From Ferranicluibacter rubi (GTDB lineage Bacteria; Pseudomonadota; Alphaproteobacteria; Rhizobiales; Rhizobiaceae), in NCBI RefSeq assembly GCF_011603255.1, contig NZ_JAANCM010000007.1:124001-188000 (forward strand): a stretch of 64,000 bases of DNA. The letters run 5' to 3'. This document shows positions 52,734-60,744 of this stretch, piece after piece. Under the pieces are notes generated by a model that was not told where the DNA came from, ran no database searches, and saw only the letters and a list, made by a program, of their open reading frames with translations. The translations under genes and the position numbers were made by a program. Positions within the stretch are counted from its first letter, which is position 1. Each line of letters opens with the position of its first letter.

Positions 52734-53534
52734 TCACGGTCCTTCGCAGGGACCGGTGCGTCCCGTCCGCGTTTCGCCGACCTCGGCCGCGTAGGCGCGG
52801 AAGCCGTTATCGTCGATATGGATGATGCGGTAGCAGGGATTGCCGGCGGTCCAGAACGGATCGGGCGCGTCGATATCGGTGATGAACTTGTGGGAGCACG
52901 CCTGGCCCGAACTATAGGCAATGCCGGTCGCGCTGGAGCCGGAAAGCGGCACATGGATATGACCGAAGACGATGTGGCGGATGCCGGCGGGGTGGGCAGC
53001 GAGCCGTTGCAGCATCTGCCCGTCGTCATGCATCTCGATATTTTCGAAATGCGCGATTCCGGAATGGACCGGCGGATGATGGACGAAGACGGTGACCGGT
53101 CTCTCGCCGGCGCCGGCAAGAGCGTCATCCAGCCAGGTCAGCCGCGATTCGTCGTAGATGCCGCCGATGATGCCGGCCCCATGGCTGTCGAGGAAGAGCA
53201 GGCGGCCGAACGGGGTGTCGAGACAGGACTGGATGAAGCCGTTTTCATCGCGCGGCTGCTCCGGGAAGGCAGCGGTAAAGGCGGGGCGCGAGTCGTGATT
53301 GCCGAGCAGCAGGCGGATGTCGCAGGTGAAGGGCTGGAGGATATCGCGCAACAGCGCATAGGCTTGTGGATCGCCGTCGTTGCAGAGATCGCCGGTGATA
53401 ACGAGGAGATCGGCAGTTCTATGTTTTTCCAGAATATCGGCGACGGCGGCCCGCAGATGGGCCTCGGGATCGACGCCATGGACGGTCGCGCCTGGAGGCA
53501 GCAGATGTGTGTCGGTCAGCTGGATGATTTTCAT
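52734..53534 (-). CDS. GpdQ-like metallophosphodiesterase
   Basis: The 266-residue calcineurin-fold enzyme has all metal ligands at the positions known from GpdQ: D8 and H10 ('QLTDTHLL'), D49 ('VITGDLCNDGDP'), N79 ('LLLGNHDSR'), then 'VFVHHPPVHSG' and 'IVFGHIHVPLSG'. Class III phosphodiesterases of this type cleave glycerophosphodiesters or cyclic nucleotides. There is no signal peptide, so it works in the cytosol. It ends an ABC importer operon, after a hairpin at 53562-53591, which fits hydrolysis of an imported glycerophosphodiester. A cAMP phosphodiesterase role is the alternative. Confidence 0.85.
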   Translation of the reverse strand: MKIIQLTDTHLLPPGATVHGVDPEAHLRAAVADILEKHRTADLLVITGDLCNDGDPQAYALLRDILQPFTCDIRLLLGNHDSRPAFTAAFPEQPRDENGFIQSCLDTPFGRLLFLDSHGAGIIGGIYDESRLTWLDDALAGAGERPVTVFVHHPPVHSGIAHFENIEMHDDGQMLQRLAAHPAGIRHIVFGHIHVPLSGSSATGIAYSSGQACSHKFITDIDAPDPFWTAGNPCYRIIHIDDNGFRAYAAEVGETRTGRTGPCEGP

Positions 53535-53561
53535 GGGAAAAGCGCCTTATCGGGAAAGGAA

Positions 53562-53591
53562 ACGGCTGCGGAGGCAAGGCTCCGCAGCCGT
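53562..53591 (-). promoter_or_regulatory. 12-bp perfect hairpin after the binding-protein gene
   Basis: ACGGCTGCGGAG (53562-53573) pairs with CTCCGCAGCCGT (53580-53591) around GCAAGG. It lies 18 bases past the binding-protein stop and 27 bases before the phosphodiesterase start. It lacks a U-run, so partial termination or message protection is more likely than full termination. Confidence 0.75.
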
Positions 53592-53609
53592 CAGTGTCTG
53601 CGTGTCGGA

Positions 53610-54905
53610 TCAGTTCATCAGGCCGTTGGTCTGCGCGACGATTTGGCTGAGGCCCTCTTCCGGCGTGATGTCGCCGCGCATGACGGTGCCGATGATGTCA
53701 CGCTGAGTGCGCCAGATCCGCACGGAGTCCCCGCCCGGATAACCGGCCCAGGGCAGCGAGCGATCGGCCTGCAGCGAGGCCGTCTTGACGTTCGGATGCT
53801 CGATATAATAGGGCGCGAGATAGTCCGGACCGGTCGCGAGTTTGTTCGTCGGCAGGTAGCCGGTGATGCGCACGATGAGGTTCTGCGCCTCCGGGCCGGT
53901 GATCCACTTCAGGTACTTCCAGGCCGCATCCTGCCGGGCCTTGTCCTGCGTAAGGATGACGGCGGAGTTGCCACCCGTGGGCACGCCGCCCTTTTCCGCA
54001 TTGTCGAGCGGGAAGGTTGCCGTCTTCAGCTCGAAGCGGTCGCCGACCAGCCCCTCGATCGTCTGCACATGGGCTGGCGTCGAGAAGATGAAGCCGGTGA
54101 GGCCTGCACCGAACTGCTGGCGCGACTGGTCCCAGTCGAGCAGCGTCTGGCCACCATCTGTGACGAACCGACGGGCGAGCTTCAGAGCATTGAGACCGGT
54201 CTCGTTGTCGAAAGCCACCGTCTTGGTGGCGGGATCGACGAGCTGTCCGCCCTGCTGGAAGATCAGAGACTGCCACAGCCAGTCGTCCGGCCAGCCATTG
54301 ATGTCGTAGCCCATGCCGGCGATCTTCGGGTCGAGCGCGTGGATCTTGGCAGCCAGCGCGATGACCTCCTCGAAGGTCTTCGGCATGTTGTCGGGATCGC
54401 CGCCGGCTTTGCGCACCAGATCGGCATTCACATACATGATCGGCGAGGAGGCGTTGACCGGCAGGCCGTACTGCTTGCCGTCCACCTGGCCGAGCGCCGA
54501 CATCTTCGGGCTGTAGTTCTTGTCGAGGAAGGCCGCGCCGCCCTCGGCTTCGATGAACGGGCCGAGATCCGTGATCTGGTTGCGCGGCGCCAGCGTGTGG
54601 ACGAGTTCTGCCGTCAGGTTGTAGCCCGAGAAGTAGACGTCTGGCAGATTGCCCGTGACCGCTGCGCGCAGCACCTGCTGCTGGCCATCATTATAGCCGG
54701 TGGCGGGCGCCAGGAAGTTGATCTTGATCGTCGGGTTGTTCTTCATGAACGTATCGGCCAGCGGCTGATGGAATTTCGTGAAGCCGGGCAGGTTGTAGAG
54801 AACGTTGAGCGTGATCTCGTCGCTGGCAGAAGCCATCGAACTGAGGCCTGCCATGGCAAGGCCGAAGACGAGGCCGCGCATGGCGGTGCGTCGGGTAAGG
54901 GTCAT
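53610..54905 (-). CDS. ABC sugar-type periplasmic binding protein (UgpB-like group)
   Basis: The start at ATG 54905 has GGAG seven bases upstream; ATG 54917 is possible. The 431-residue protein has a signal peptide ('RGLVFGLAMAGLSSMASA') and an extracellular solute-binding family 1 fold: 'LNVLYNLPGFTKFHQPLADT', 'LPDVYFSGYNLTAELVH', 'YGLPVNASSPIMYVNADLVR', 'AWKYLKWITGPEAQNLIV'. The group takes oligosaccharides or glycerol phosphates; the phosphodiesterase downstream favours a glycerophosphodiester. It follows the permeases, unlike most such operons where it comes first. Confidence 0.9.
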   Translation of the reverse strand: MTLTRRTAMRGLVFGLAMAGLSSMASASDEITLNVLYNLPGFTKFHQPLADTFMKNNPTIKINFLAPATGYNDGQQQVLRAAVTGNLPDVYFSGYNLTAELVHTLAPRNQITDLGPFIEAEGGAAFLDKNYSPKMSALGQVDGKQYGLPVNASSPIMYVNADLVRKAGGDPDNMPKTFEEVIALAAKIHALDPKIAGMGYDINGWPDDWLWQSLIFQQGGQLVDPATKTVAFDNETGLNALKLARRFVTDGGQTLLDWDQSRQQFGAGLTGFIFSTPAHVQTIEGLVGDRFELKTATFPLDNAEKGGVPTGGNSAVILTQDKARQDAAWKYLKWITGPEAQNLIVRITGYLPTNKLATGPDYLAPYYIEHPNVKTASLQADRSLPWAGYPGGDSVRIWRTQRDIIGTVMRGDITPEEGLSQIVAQTNGLMN

Positions 54906-54964
54906 TGAGGTCTCCATAAGGACGTGGTCGTTCGAGTGGTTCGGGAGGGGTGGTTCGGGCCGCG

Positions 54965-55786
54965 TCACTTGACGCCGGTCATGGTGATGCCCGCGATGAA
55001 GTGCCGCCGGACGAGGAGGAAGCAGACCAGCATGGGGGCGGTGATGAGGGTGGCGCCGGCCATCAGCGCGCCGTAATTGGCACCGGTCTCGACATCGGCG
55101 AAAAACAGCATGCCGAGCGGCGGCGGCGCGAGGTTGGTGTCGGACACGACGATCATTGGCCAGTAGAGATCGTTCCAGTGCGCGACGAGGGAGAAGACCG
55201 TGAAGGCGGCCAGCGACGGCAGCGAGCCGCGCAGGACGAGACGCCAGCAGATCTCCAGTTCCGAGAAGCCGTCGAGCCGTGCCGCCTCGATGATCTCGTT
55301 CGGATAGCTGCGGAAGGACTGATGAAAGAGAAAGATGGCAAAGACCGAGAGGAAGAACGGCGCCATCATCGCGAAATAGGTGTTGAGCAGGTCGGCCTTG
55401 GCGAGGCCAACGAAAAGCGGAAGGGCCAGCGCCTGGATGGGCACGCAAAGGGCGGCGATGACCAGCGACAGGAGAAGGCGGCGGCCGGGAAAACGCAGCT
55501 TGGCCAGCGCATAGGCGGCAGGCACCGCGGTCAGCACCTGCATGACGAGGATGCCGAGGCAGACGATCACGCCGTTCAGCATGAACCGGGCCATCGGCAC
55601 CTGTCCGGCGGCCTGGGAATAGTTCTCCACCGCGTCGAAGCTTTTGGGGATCGGCCAGAACGAGACGTCGAAGACCTCGGCCGGCGAGCGGATGGAGGTC
55701 AGCACCATCCAGTAGAAGGGAAACAGCATGACGATGGCGCCAAGCGCCAGAACAGCATGCGGGGTCAGCTTGCGCAGAGCGGTCAT
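54965..55786 (-). CDS. ABC sugar-type permease (UgpE/MalG-like)
   Basis: ATG 55786 shares one base with the stop of the first permease. The 273-residue inner-membrane protein has six helices, starting 'AVLALGAIVMLFPFYWMVLT'. The EAA loop is 'NEIIEAARLDGFSELEICWR' (about 164-183), and the MalG-type C-terminus 'LLVRRHFIAGITMTGVK' is intact. It forms a heterodimer with the permease at 55786-56715. Confidence 0.93.
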   Translation of the reverse strand: MTALRKLTPHAVLALGAIVMLFPFYWMVLTSIRSPAEVFDVSFWPIPKSFDAVENYSQAAGQVPMARFMLNGVIVCLGILVMQVLTAVPAAYALAKLRFPGRRLLLSLVIAALCVPIQALALPLFVGLAKADLLNTYFAMMAPFFLSVFAIFLFHQSFRSYPNEIIEAARLDGFSELEICWRLVLRGSLPSLAAFTVFSLVAHWNDLYWPMIVVSDTNLAPPPLGMLFFADVETGANYGALMAGATLITAPMLVCFLLVRRHFIAGITMTGVK

Positions 55787-56715
55787 CAATAGTGCACCTT
55801 CCGGTCGAGATGCAGCGTCTGACCGATGGACAGGACGAGCACGATGGCAAGGAAGATGAGGGTGAGCGCCGCGGCATAGCCGGTGTTCGAATATTCGAAC
55901 CCTTCGAGATAGAGAGCGAACAGCAGCGTCTCCGAGCCGGACCGGCCCTTGGTCAGCACGGCCACCGTCTCGAACACCTTGAAGGCGGAGATCGAGGTCG
56001 TGACGATGACGAACATCGTCGTCGGCCCGAGCATCGGCCATGTCACGGTCAGGAAGCGGTCGAGCGAGCTTTTGGCCCCATCGAGCCGTGCCGCCTCGTA
56101 AAGATCCTTTGAAATGGCTGTGAGGCCGGCGAGGAACAGGACCATGTTGAAGCCGAGCACCTGCCAGATGCCGATGAGCGCCATGGTCGGAATGAGCAGC
56201 GACGGGTTCGACAGAAAGCTGACGGGTTCAAAACCAAGCCACTTGATCGCTGCGTTGACGGGCCCGAGCGACGGGTGGAGCAGAAACTGCCAGACGGTCG
56301 CCATGGCCACCAGCGTTGCGGTGACCGGCAGGAAATAGGCCACCTCCCAGAAGGCCCGACTGCGCTTCGTCCCATGGACGAGGAGCGCGACGCCGAGGGC
56401 GAGAAACACGCCGAAGGGAATGACGAGGGCGGCATAGAGCACGGTGTTGGACAGCGCCCGCAGGAAGACCGCGTCGTGGAACGCCTTTATGAAGTTCTCC
56501 AGCCCGATGAAGCGGATCGACAGGGCGCCGAGCTGGTAGTCCGTGACGGAGAAGACGGCGAGCAGCAGCATGGGCAGGATGTAGATCGCCAGCAGCAGGA
56601 ACACGGCCGGAGCGGAAAACATCAGGCCGTTGCGCATCATGCGGCGGTCGCGGCTGTTCGACGAGGCGACTCCGGGCTTGACCGGCAACGTCATATTGGT
56701 CGGAACAGCCGTCAT
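55786..56715 (-). CDS. ABC sugar-type permease (UgpA/MalF-like)
   Basis: The 309-residue inner-membrane protein has six helices, the first 'FSAPAVFLLLAIYILPMLLL' at about 33-52. The EAA loop reads 'KDLYEAARLDGAKSSLDRFL' (about 203-222), as in UgpA-type subunits. Its start overlaps the ATPase stop by four bases and its stop overlaps the next permease, so the operon is translationally coupled. Confidence 0.93.
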   Translation of the reverse strand: MTAVPTNMTLPVKPGVASSNSRDRRMMRNGLMFSAPAVFLLLAIYILPMLLLAVFSVTDYQLGALSIRFIGLENFIKAFHDAVFLRALSNTVLYAALVIPFGVFLALGVALLVHGTKRSRAFWEVAYFLPVTATLVAMATVWQFLLHPSLGPVNAAIKWLGFEPVSFLSNPSLLIPTMALIGIWQVLGFNMVLFLAGLTAISKDLYEAARLDGAKSSLDRFLTVTWPMLGPTTMFVIVTTSISAFKVFETVAVLTKGRSGSETLLFALYLEGFEYSNTGYAAALTLIFLAIVLVLSIGQTLHLDRKVHY

Positions 56716-57872
56716 GCCAGCACCCGCTCGCGCACGGTAAGCGGCCGGCGCAGGTCGTTTGCGCCGAACAGATGCGCCCGCTCCGCATGGAAGCCGAGGT
56801 GGACGGTGCCATCGGACGCAACGCCCGGTTTCGCCGTTGCCGTCTGTCGCACGGTCAGGCGCACGGTGGGATCGGCGAGGAGCTGGCAGGTCATGTAGCG
56901 ATCGGCGCCATGGGTTTCGCTGCGCAGCACCTTTACGGCGAGACCTTGATGCAGGGATAAGCCATCGGTAGCAATGAACAGATCTTCCGAGCGAAGGCCG
57001 AGCGTGGCCGGGCCGGTATCGCCCTTGGTGCGCAGGCCGAGCGCCTGCCCGTAAGCTGAAATCTCGCCCGCGCTATCGACGTCGACCGGCAGCAGATTGA
57101 TCGACGGCGAGCCGATGAAGCGCGCGACGGTGAGGGTTGCCGGCTGGCGATAGAGTTCGTCCGGCGTCCCCAGTTGCTCAATGCGCCCTTCCGACATCAG
57201 CGCAATGCGGTCCGACATGGTCAACGCCTCGATCTGGTCGTGCGTGACGTAGACGAAGGTCGCCCCGAGCCGGCGATGCAGCGCGACGAGTTCCTCGCGC
57301 ATATGGGCGCGCAGTTTGGCATCGAGGTTGGAGAGCGGCTCGTCCATGAGGAAGGCAGCGGGCGAGCGCACGATGGCACGGGCAAGGGCCACCCGCTGGC
57401 GCTGACCGCCGGAAAGCTGCGACGGCTTGCGATCGAGGAGGTGGCCGATCTGCAGCATACCCGCTGCGCGTTCGACATCCTCCGTGATGGCGTTCCGGAT
57501 CTTCGACGTGCCGAACAGGCCGCCGACCACCGGCAGGCGCGCCGACATGGGCAGTCGGCGCATGCGCAGCGGCGTGGCGATATTCTCCCGCACGCTCATA
57601 TGCGGGTAGAGCGCGTAGGACTGGAACACCATGGCGAGGTTGCGATCGCTTGGATCGACATTCGTCACCTCGCCGCCGCCGATGGCGACCGCCCCCTGAT
57701 CCGGACTTTCAAGGCCCGCAATGATTCTCAGCAGCGTGGACTTGCCGCAACCCGACATGCCAACCAGCGACAGAAACTCGCCCGGCCGGATGGAAAGATC
57801 GATGCCCTTGAGGACCTCGTCCGGCCCGAACCGTTTTCTGATGTTGCGAAGATCGATGGCTTGCGACGACAT
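56712..57872 (-). CDS. ABC transporter ATPase (UgpC/MalK-like)
   Basis: The 386-residue ATPase has Walker A 'VGMSGCGKSTLLRIIAG', Q-loop 'VFQSYALYPHMSVREN', signature '[15 protein letters not shown]', Walker B '[16 protein letters not shown]' and switch 'YVTHDQIEAL'. A short extra loop ('SARLPVVGGLFGTSKI', about 108-123) is present before the signature. A C-terminal OB/TOBE domain follows. It is the first gene of the operon ATPase-permease-permease-binding protein-phosphodiesterase. Confidence 0.94.
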   Translation of the reverse strand: MSSQAIDLRNIRKRFGPDEVLKGIDLSIRPGEFLSLVGMSGCGKSTLLRIIAGLESPDQGAVAIGGGEVTNVDPSDRNLAMVFQSYALYPHMSVRENIATPLRMRRLPMSARLPVVGGLFGTSKIRNAITEDVERAAGMLQIGHLLDRKPSQLSGGQRQRVALARAIVRSPAAFLMDEPLSNLDAKLRAHMREELVALHRRLGATFVYVTHDQIEALTMSDRIALMSEGRIEQLGTPDELYRQPATLTVARFIGSPSINLLPVDVDSAGEISAYGQALGLRTKGDTGPATLGLRSEDLFIATDGLSLHQGLAVKVLRSETHGADRYMTCQLLADPTVRLTVRQTATAKPGVASDGTVHLGFHAERAHLFGANDLRRPLTVRERVLA

Positions 57873-58181
57873 GATGCGCTCCTGTTTCGAGGCGCGTATG
57901 CCGCCTCGAGATGACAGGCAGACAACCGTTTGACGAAAGATCGATGACAGGTCGGTTCAGAGCCTGTGCGGCGCTCATACGTTTTCTGATGTTCGATCGG
58001 ACCGGCGGCGTTGTTCATCGCGGTGTTTGTGGATGAAGCCATCGCGATCGCGACAACGAGGGATGATAGACGAACGGATACCAAAGCCTGCCCCGCATCG
58101 GGATATGCAGCTTCATCGACGCCGCTCATCTGCCAGCGCTGGCATGCTTGACAACACCTTAGTGTTGGCGTAAAAGACATC
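57873..58181. other. Divergent intergenic region
   Basis: 309 bases separate the ABC ATPase (minus) from tumE (plus). The right end holds the tumE promoter (58148-58176). A 14-base string CGTTTTCTGATGTT occurs both here (near 57979) and inside the ATPase gene start (near 57834), perhaps a trace of a local duplication. No other gene is seen. Confidence 0.35.
58148..58176 (+). promoter_or_regulatory. tumE-tumA promoter with operator in the spacer
   Basis: TTGACA (58148-58153) and TAAAAG (58171-58176) are 17 bases apart. The perfect inverted repeat CAACAC-CTTA-GTGTTG (58152-58167) overlaps the -35 and fills the spacer. The expected transcription start falls on or next to the ATG at 58182, so the message would be leaderless. 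No ribosome site is visible. Confidence 0.7.
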
Positions 58182-58466
58182 ATGAAGGCCGAAAAACTCC
58201 TGCATGAAAAGCGCCTCCTTCGCGACGGCGCGATCGTTGAGATGGTGATCTGGAAAGTGCCTCATCCGGTTCCGGCCAGCAGCCATTCCTACAAGTACCG
58301 TTTGTTTTTCGGCAGAAATGGCGAGCGTATCGTCGGATACGACAATGAGCGGGGCAAGGGTGATCATTGCCATCTCGATGGGGTGGAGCACCCTTATGTT
58401 TTCGTCAGCGTCGATCGCCTGAGGGATGATTTTCTCACCGAAGTCAGAAGGAGGTTGAAGCCATGA
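58182..58466 (+). CDS. tumE: TumE-type toxin (DUF6516)
   Basis: The 94-residue protein matches the TumE/DUF6516 pattern: 'GAIVEMVIWKVPHPVPASSH', 'YKYRLFFGRNGERIVGYDNE' and 'GKGDHCHLDGVEHPYVF', with the conserved charged core. TumE proteins are toxins partnered by the HTH antitoxin TumA; the biochemical target is not well established. It overlaps the antitoxin gene by four bases (ATGA). The toxin comes first, the reverse of most toxin-antitoxin operons. Confidence 0.8.
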   Translation: MKAEKLLHEKRLLRDGAIVEMVIWKVPHPVPASSHSYKYRLFFGRNGERIVGYDNERGKGDHCHLDGVEHPYVFVSVDRLRDDFLTEVRRRLKP

Positions 58467-58837
58467 ACCGTGCAGTGATCCAGATCCGGCAGGATGACGA
58501 CGATCTGACCGCGATCGCGGCCATGGGAGAGCGCTTCGTCACGGCATGGAAAAGCGGCGAGCGACAGGACCCTGTGGCCGTTCTGACCTTCGCCTCTCCC
58601 GCGCAACTGTTCTCCGTGATCTCGCCCAAGCGTTGGGCACTGATCGAGGCGTTGCAGAAGATCGGTCCGTCCAGCATCCGCGCTGTTGCCCGCGCGCTCG
58701 ACAGGGATATCAAGCGCGTCCATGAGGACGTGACCGCTCTCATGGAATGGGGTCTCGTCGAGAAAGACGAGAGCGGTAAGGTCCATGTCCCCTACGATGA
58801 GATCGAAGCTGACTTCACACTCAAAGCGGCCGCTTGA
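58463..58837 (+). CDS. tumA: TumA-type HTH antitoxin
   Basis: The 124-residue protein has a winged HTH at about 50-105 ('SPKRWALIEALQKIGPSSIR', 'AVARALDRDIKRVHEDVTAL', 'MEWGLVEKDESGKVHVPYDE'). It overlaps the toxin gene and should neutralise it and repress the promoter, whose inverted repeat lies at 58152-58167. The frame is intact. Confidence 0.82.
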   Translation: MNRAVIQIRQDDDDLTAIAAMGERFVTAWKSGERQDPVAVLTFASPAQLFSVISPKRWALIEALQKIGPSSIRAVARALDRDIKRVHEDVTALMEWGLVEKDESGKVHVPYDEIEADFTLKAAA

Positions 58838-59217
58838 ACCGACACACATGCCGGTCATGACAAGGGCGGGCGGGGCCGAAGCGACGACGGTGCGCAGCTT
58901 GCGGCCGTATTCGAGCAGCCATAGAGGTCCGTGACCATGGCACCTTCACCTATCGTCAAGACGCGATGTCTGCCCATGAGGCAGAATCCGACGTGGCGGA
59001 CCCCGAGCGCTGAGAGATGGAGGCGGCACGAAACAGCGTTGGTCATTCCGTTTTAGGTCAACGGACCCTTTTTGTCGTTTGTGCCTCTGTGAAGCCGACA
59101 TCAATCGACTCAATTTCCATAATGTCCGCGCGGAGGCACTCGATGACGGCACGAACGGATGCGGCAGTTTTCATGTCCGTATGTAAGACAGCCAAACCGA
59201 GGGCTCCAGCCCTCTCC
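58838..59217. other. Intergenic stretch, no clear gene
   Basis: 380 bases lie between tumA and the ScfR-like regulator. A 38-codon minus-strand frame starts at ATG 59175 ('MKTAASVRAVIECLRADIME'), without a strong ribosome site. Nothing else is recognised. Confidence 0.3.
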
Positions 59218-60618
59218 TCAAGTATCCGCGAAGCCAAAAGGTGCCGCCGTCCGGCGGAAATCGTCGATGAGGATCTGGCGGCCGATCGGGGGTTCGGCGC
59301 GCGAGGTGCAGGTGGCGCGCTGGCAGAGGCGGCAGGCGATGCCGACGAGGGTCGGGGTGCGGTCGCTGTCGGGGCGGACGTAGATCAGGCGATCGGCGTG
59401 CTGCGCATCGCAGACGAGCGCGACCGCGCGGTCGACGCGCGTGACGCCGTAAGCGCCGCCGCCGGCGCTGACCGTGCGGGCGATCGAGAAGAAGCGCTGC
59501 CCGTCTGGAAACTCGAGCCATTGAGTGACGATCTCACCCGGCATGCGGAAGACCTGATGGACGTTCCACAGCGGACAGCCGCCGCCCGAGGCGGAAAAAG
59601 GGAAATGCGCGCCATCCAGCCGCTTGGACACGTTGCCGGCGGCATCCAGCCGGATGAAGAAGAAGGGCACGCGTTCCTGTCCCGGCTTCTGTAGCGTCGT
59701 CATCCTGTGCGCCGTTTGCTCGAAGCTGGTGGTGAACTGGCGCGACAGGGCGGCCAGATCGTATCGCCGCGTTTCCACCGCCTTGGCAAAGGCGCTGTAG
59801 GGCATCAGCAACGCGGCCGCGCCGTAGCTCGCGAGCGACCGGCGCGCGAGCCGGGCGCTCGTTTCCGTCTGGAAATGGCCCTCCTCTACGGCGTCGGCGA
59901 TCTCCTTGCCGAATTCGAGATAAGCAAGCTGCTGGGCGAGCTGAAACTGCTGGCTTGCCATGTCCAGGGACTCGTCGAGCAGGATCTGCTTGTGGTGCAG
60001 GTCGTGCCGACGCAACGAGTCCGACATGATGGAGGAGGGGAGGCGGCGGATGCGCAAGCCATGCCGCTCCAGCAGATACTGGGCGATGCCGCCCTTGTCC
60101 TTGACGGTTGCGGCCAGTCTCTCGGCCACGGTGTCGAGCGTTGGAAAGCTGTTTCGCCGCGCGGCGAGGAAGCGGCGTGTGGCGGCCACCGGCTCGACCG
60201 TCTCCAGCCTTTGCGCGCCCTGGTCGGGCAGGCGCTCAGCAAGGGCGAGCTGCTCCTCGCGATAGGCGGTGTAAAGCCGCAGCAAGGCCTCGCTGAAGCC
60301 CGGAAAGCCGTTCGCCACCTCCGAGATCTCGGTGGTGACAAGGTCGATATCAGCGAAGATCGGGTCTTTCATGACGGTCTGCAACCGCGCGGCGTGATCG
60401 GCTCCGCCATCGCCGGCGAGATCCGCCATATCGACTTTGTAGGATCGCGCCAGCCGCAGCAGCACCTCTGCCGTCACCGGCCGGTGATTGCGCTCCATCA
60501 GCGCGATGTAGGAGGCCGAGATCTCGAGGTCTGCGGCCATGTCGGATTGCGTCAGTCCGAGATTGCGCCGCAGCCGTCTCAGGCGCGCGCCGACATACAC
60601 ACCCTGCTTGTCCGACAT
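59218..60618 (-). CDS. ScfR/RamB-like short-chain fatty acyl regulator
   Basis: The 466-residue protein has an N-terminal XRE HTH (about 10-65, 'RLRRLRRNLGLTQSDMAADL', 'ISASYIALMERNHRP'), a middle IrrE/ImmA-like domain (about 160-290), and a C-terminal DUF2083-type domain with a cysteine cluster ('GIACRLCQRATC'). This is the RamB/PrpC-regulator layout. Such proteins sense short-chain acyl-CoA status and control glyoxylate or methylcitrate genes. It is divergent to isocitrate lyase with 126 bases between, so it very probably regulates aceA. Confidence 0.9.
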   Translation of the reverse strand: MSDKQGVYVGARLRRLRRNLGLTQSDMAADLEISASYIALMERNHRPVTAEVLLRLARSYKVDMADLAGDGGADHAARLQTVMKDPIFADIDLVTTEISEVANGFPGFSEALLRLYTAYREEQLALAERLPDQGAQRLETVEPVAATRRFLAARRNSFPTLDTVAERLAATVKDKGGIAQYLLERHGLRIRRLPSSIMSDSLRRHDLHHKQILLDESLDMASQQFQLAQQLAYLEFGKEIADAVEEGHFQTETSARLARRSLASYGAAALLMPYSAFAKAVETRRYDLAALSRQFTTSFEQTAHRMTTLQKPGQERVPFFFIRLDAAGNVSKRLDGAHFPFSASGGGCPLWNVHQVFRMPGEIVTQWLEFPDGQRFFSIARTVSAGGGAYGVTRVDRAVALVCDAQHADRLIYVRPDSDRTPTLVGIACRLCQRATCTSRAEPPIGRQILIDDFRRTAAPFGFADT

Positions 60619-60633
60619 GCCATTTCTCCATCC

Positions 60634-60660
60634 TTACAACATTACAAGCAAAATTTGTAA
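60634..60660. promoter_or_regulatory. TTACAA-type operator between scfR-like gene and aceA
   Basis: TTACAA occurs at 60634 and 60642, and TTGTAA at 60655, so the second and third form an inverted repeat with a 7-base spacer. The AT-rich cluster lies 16 bases before the regulator start and about 85 bases before aceA. It is the best candidate for the regulator's binding site. Confidence 0.6.
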
Positions 60661-60744
60661 GGTTTGACAAGTGCACACCGAAGTCTCTGACGCATCCCGA
60701 AAATGCGGAATATCAAGGCTGCATCAAAACTGAGGAGTGTTCTG

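Noticed and set aside
52509..54908. A 799-codon open frame on the plus strand
   Set aside because: Most of it mirrors the phosphodiesterase and binding-protein genes on the other strand, which have clear domains; GC-rich codon use keeps the antisense frame open.
57728..58183. Minus-strand frame upstream of the ABC ATPase
   Set aside because: It overlaps the ATPase start in another frame and has no domain; the ATPase start at 57872 fits the family.
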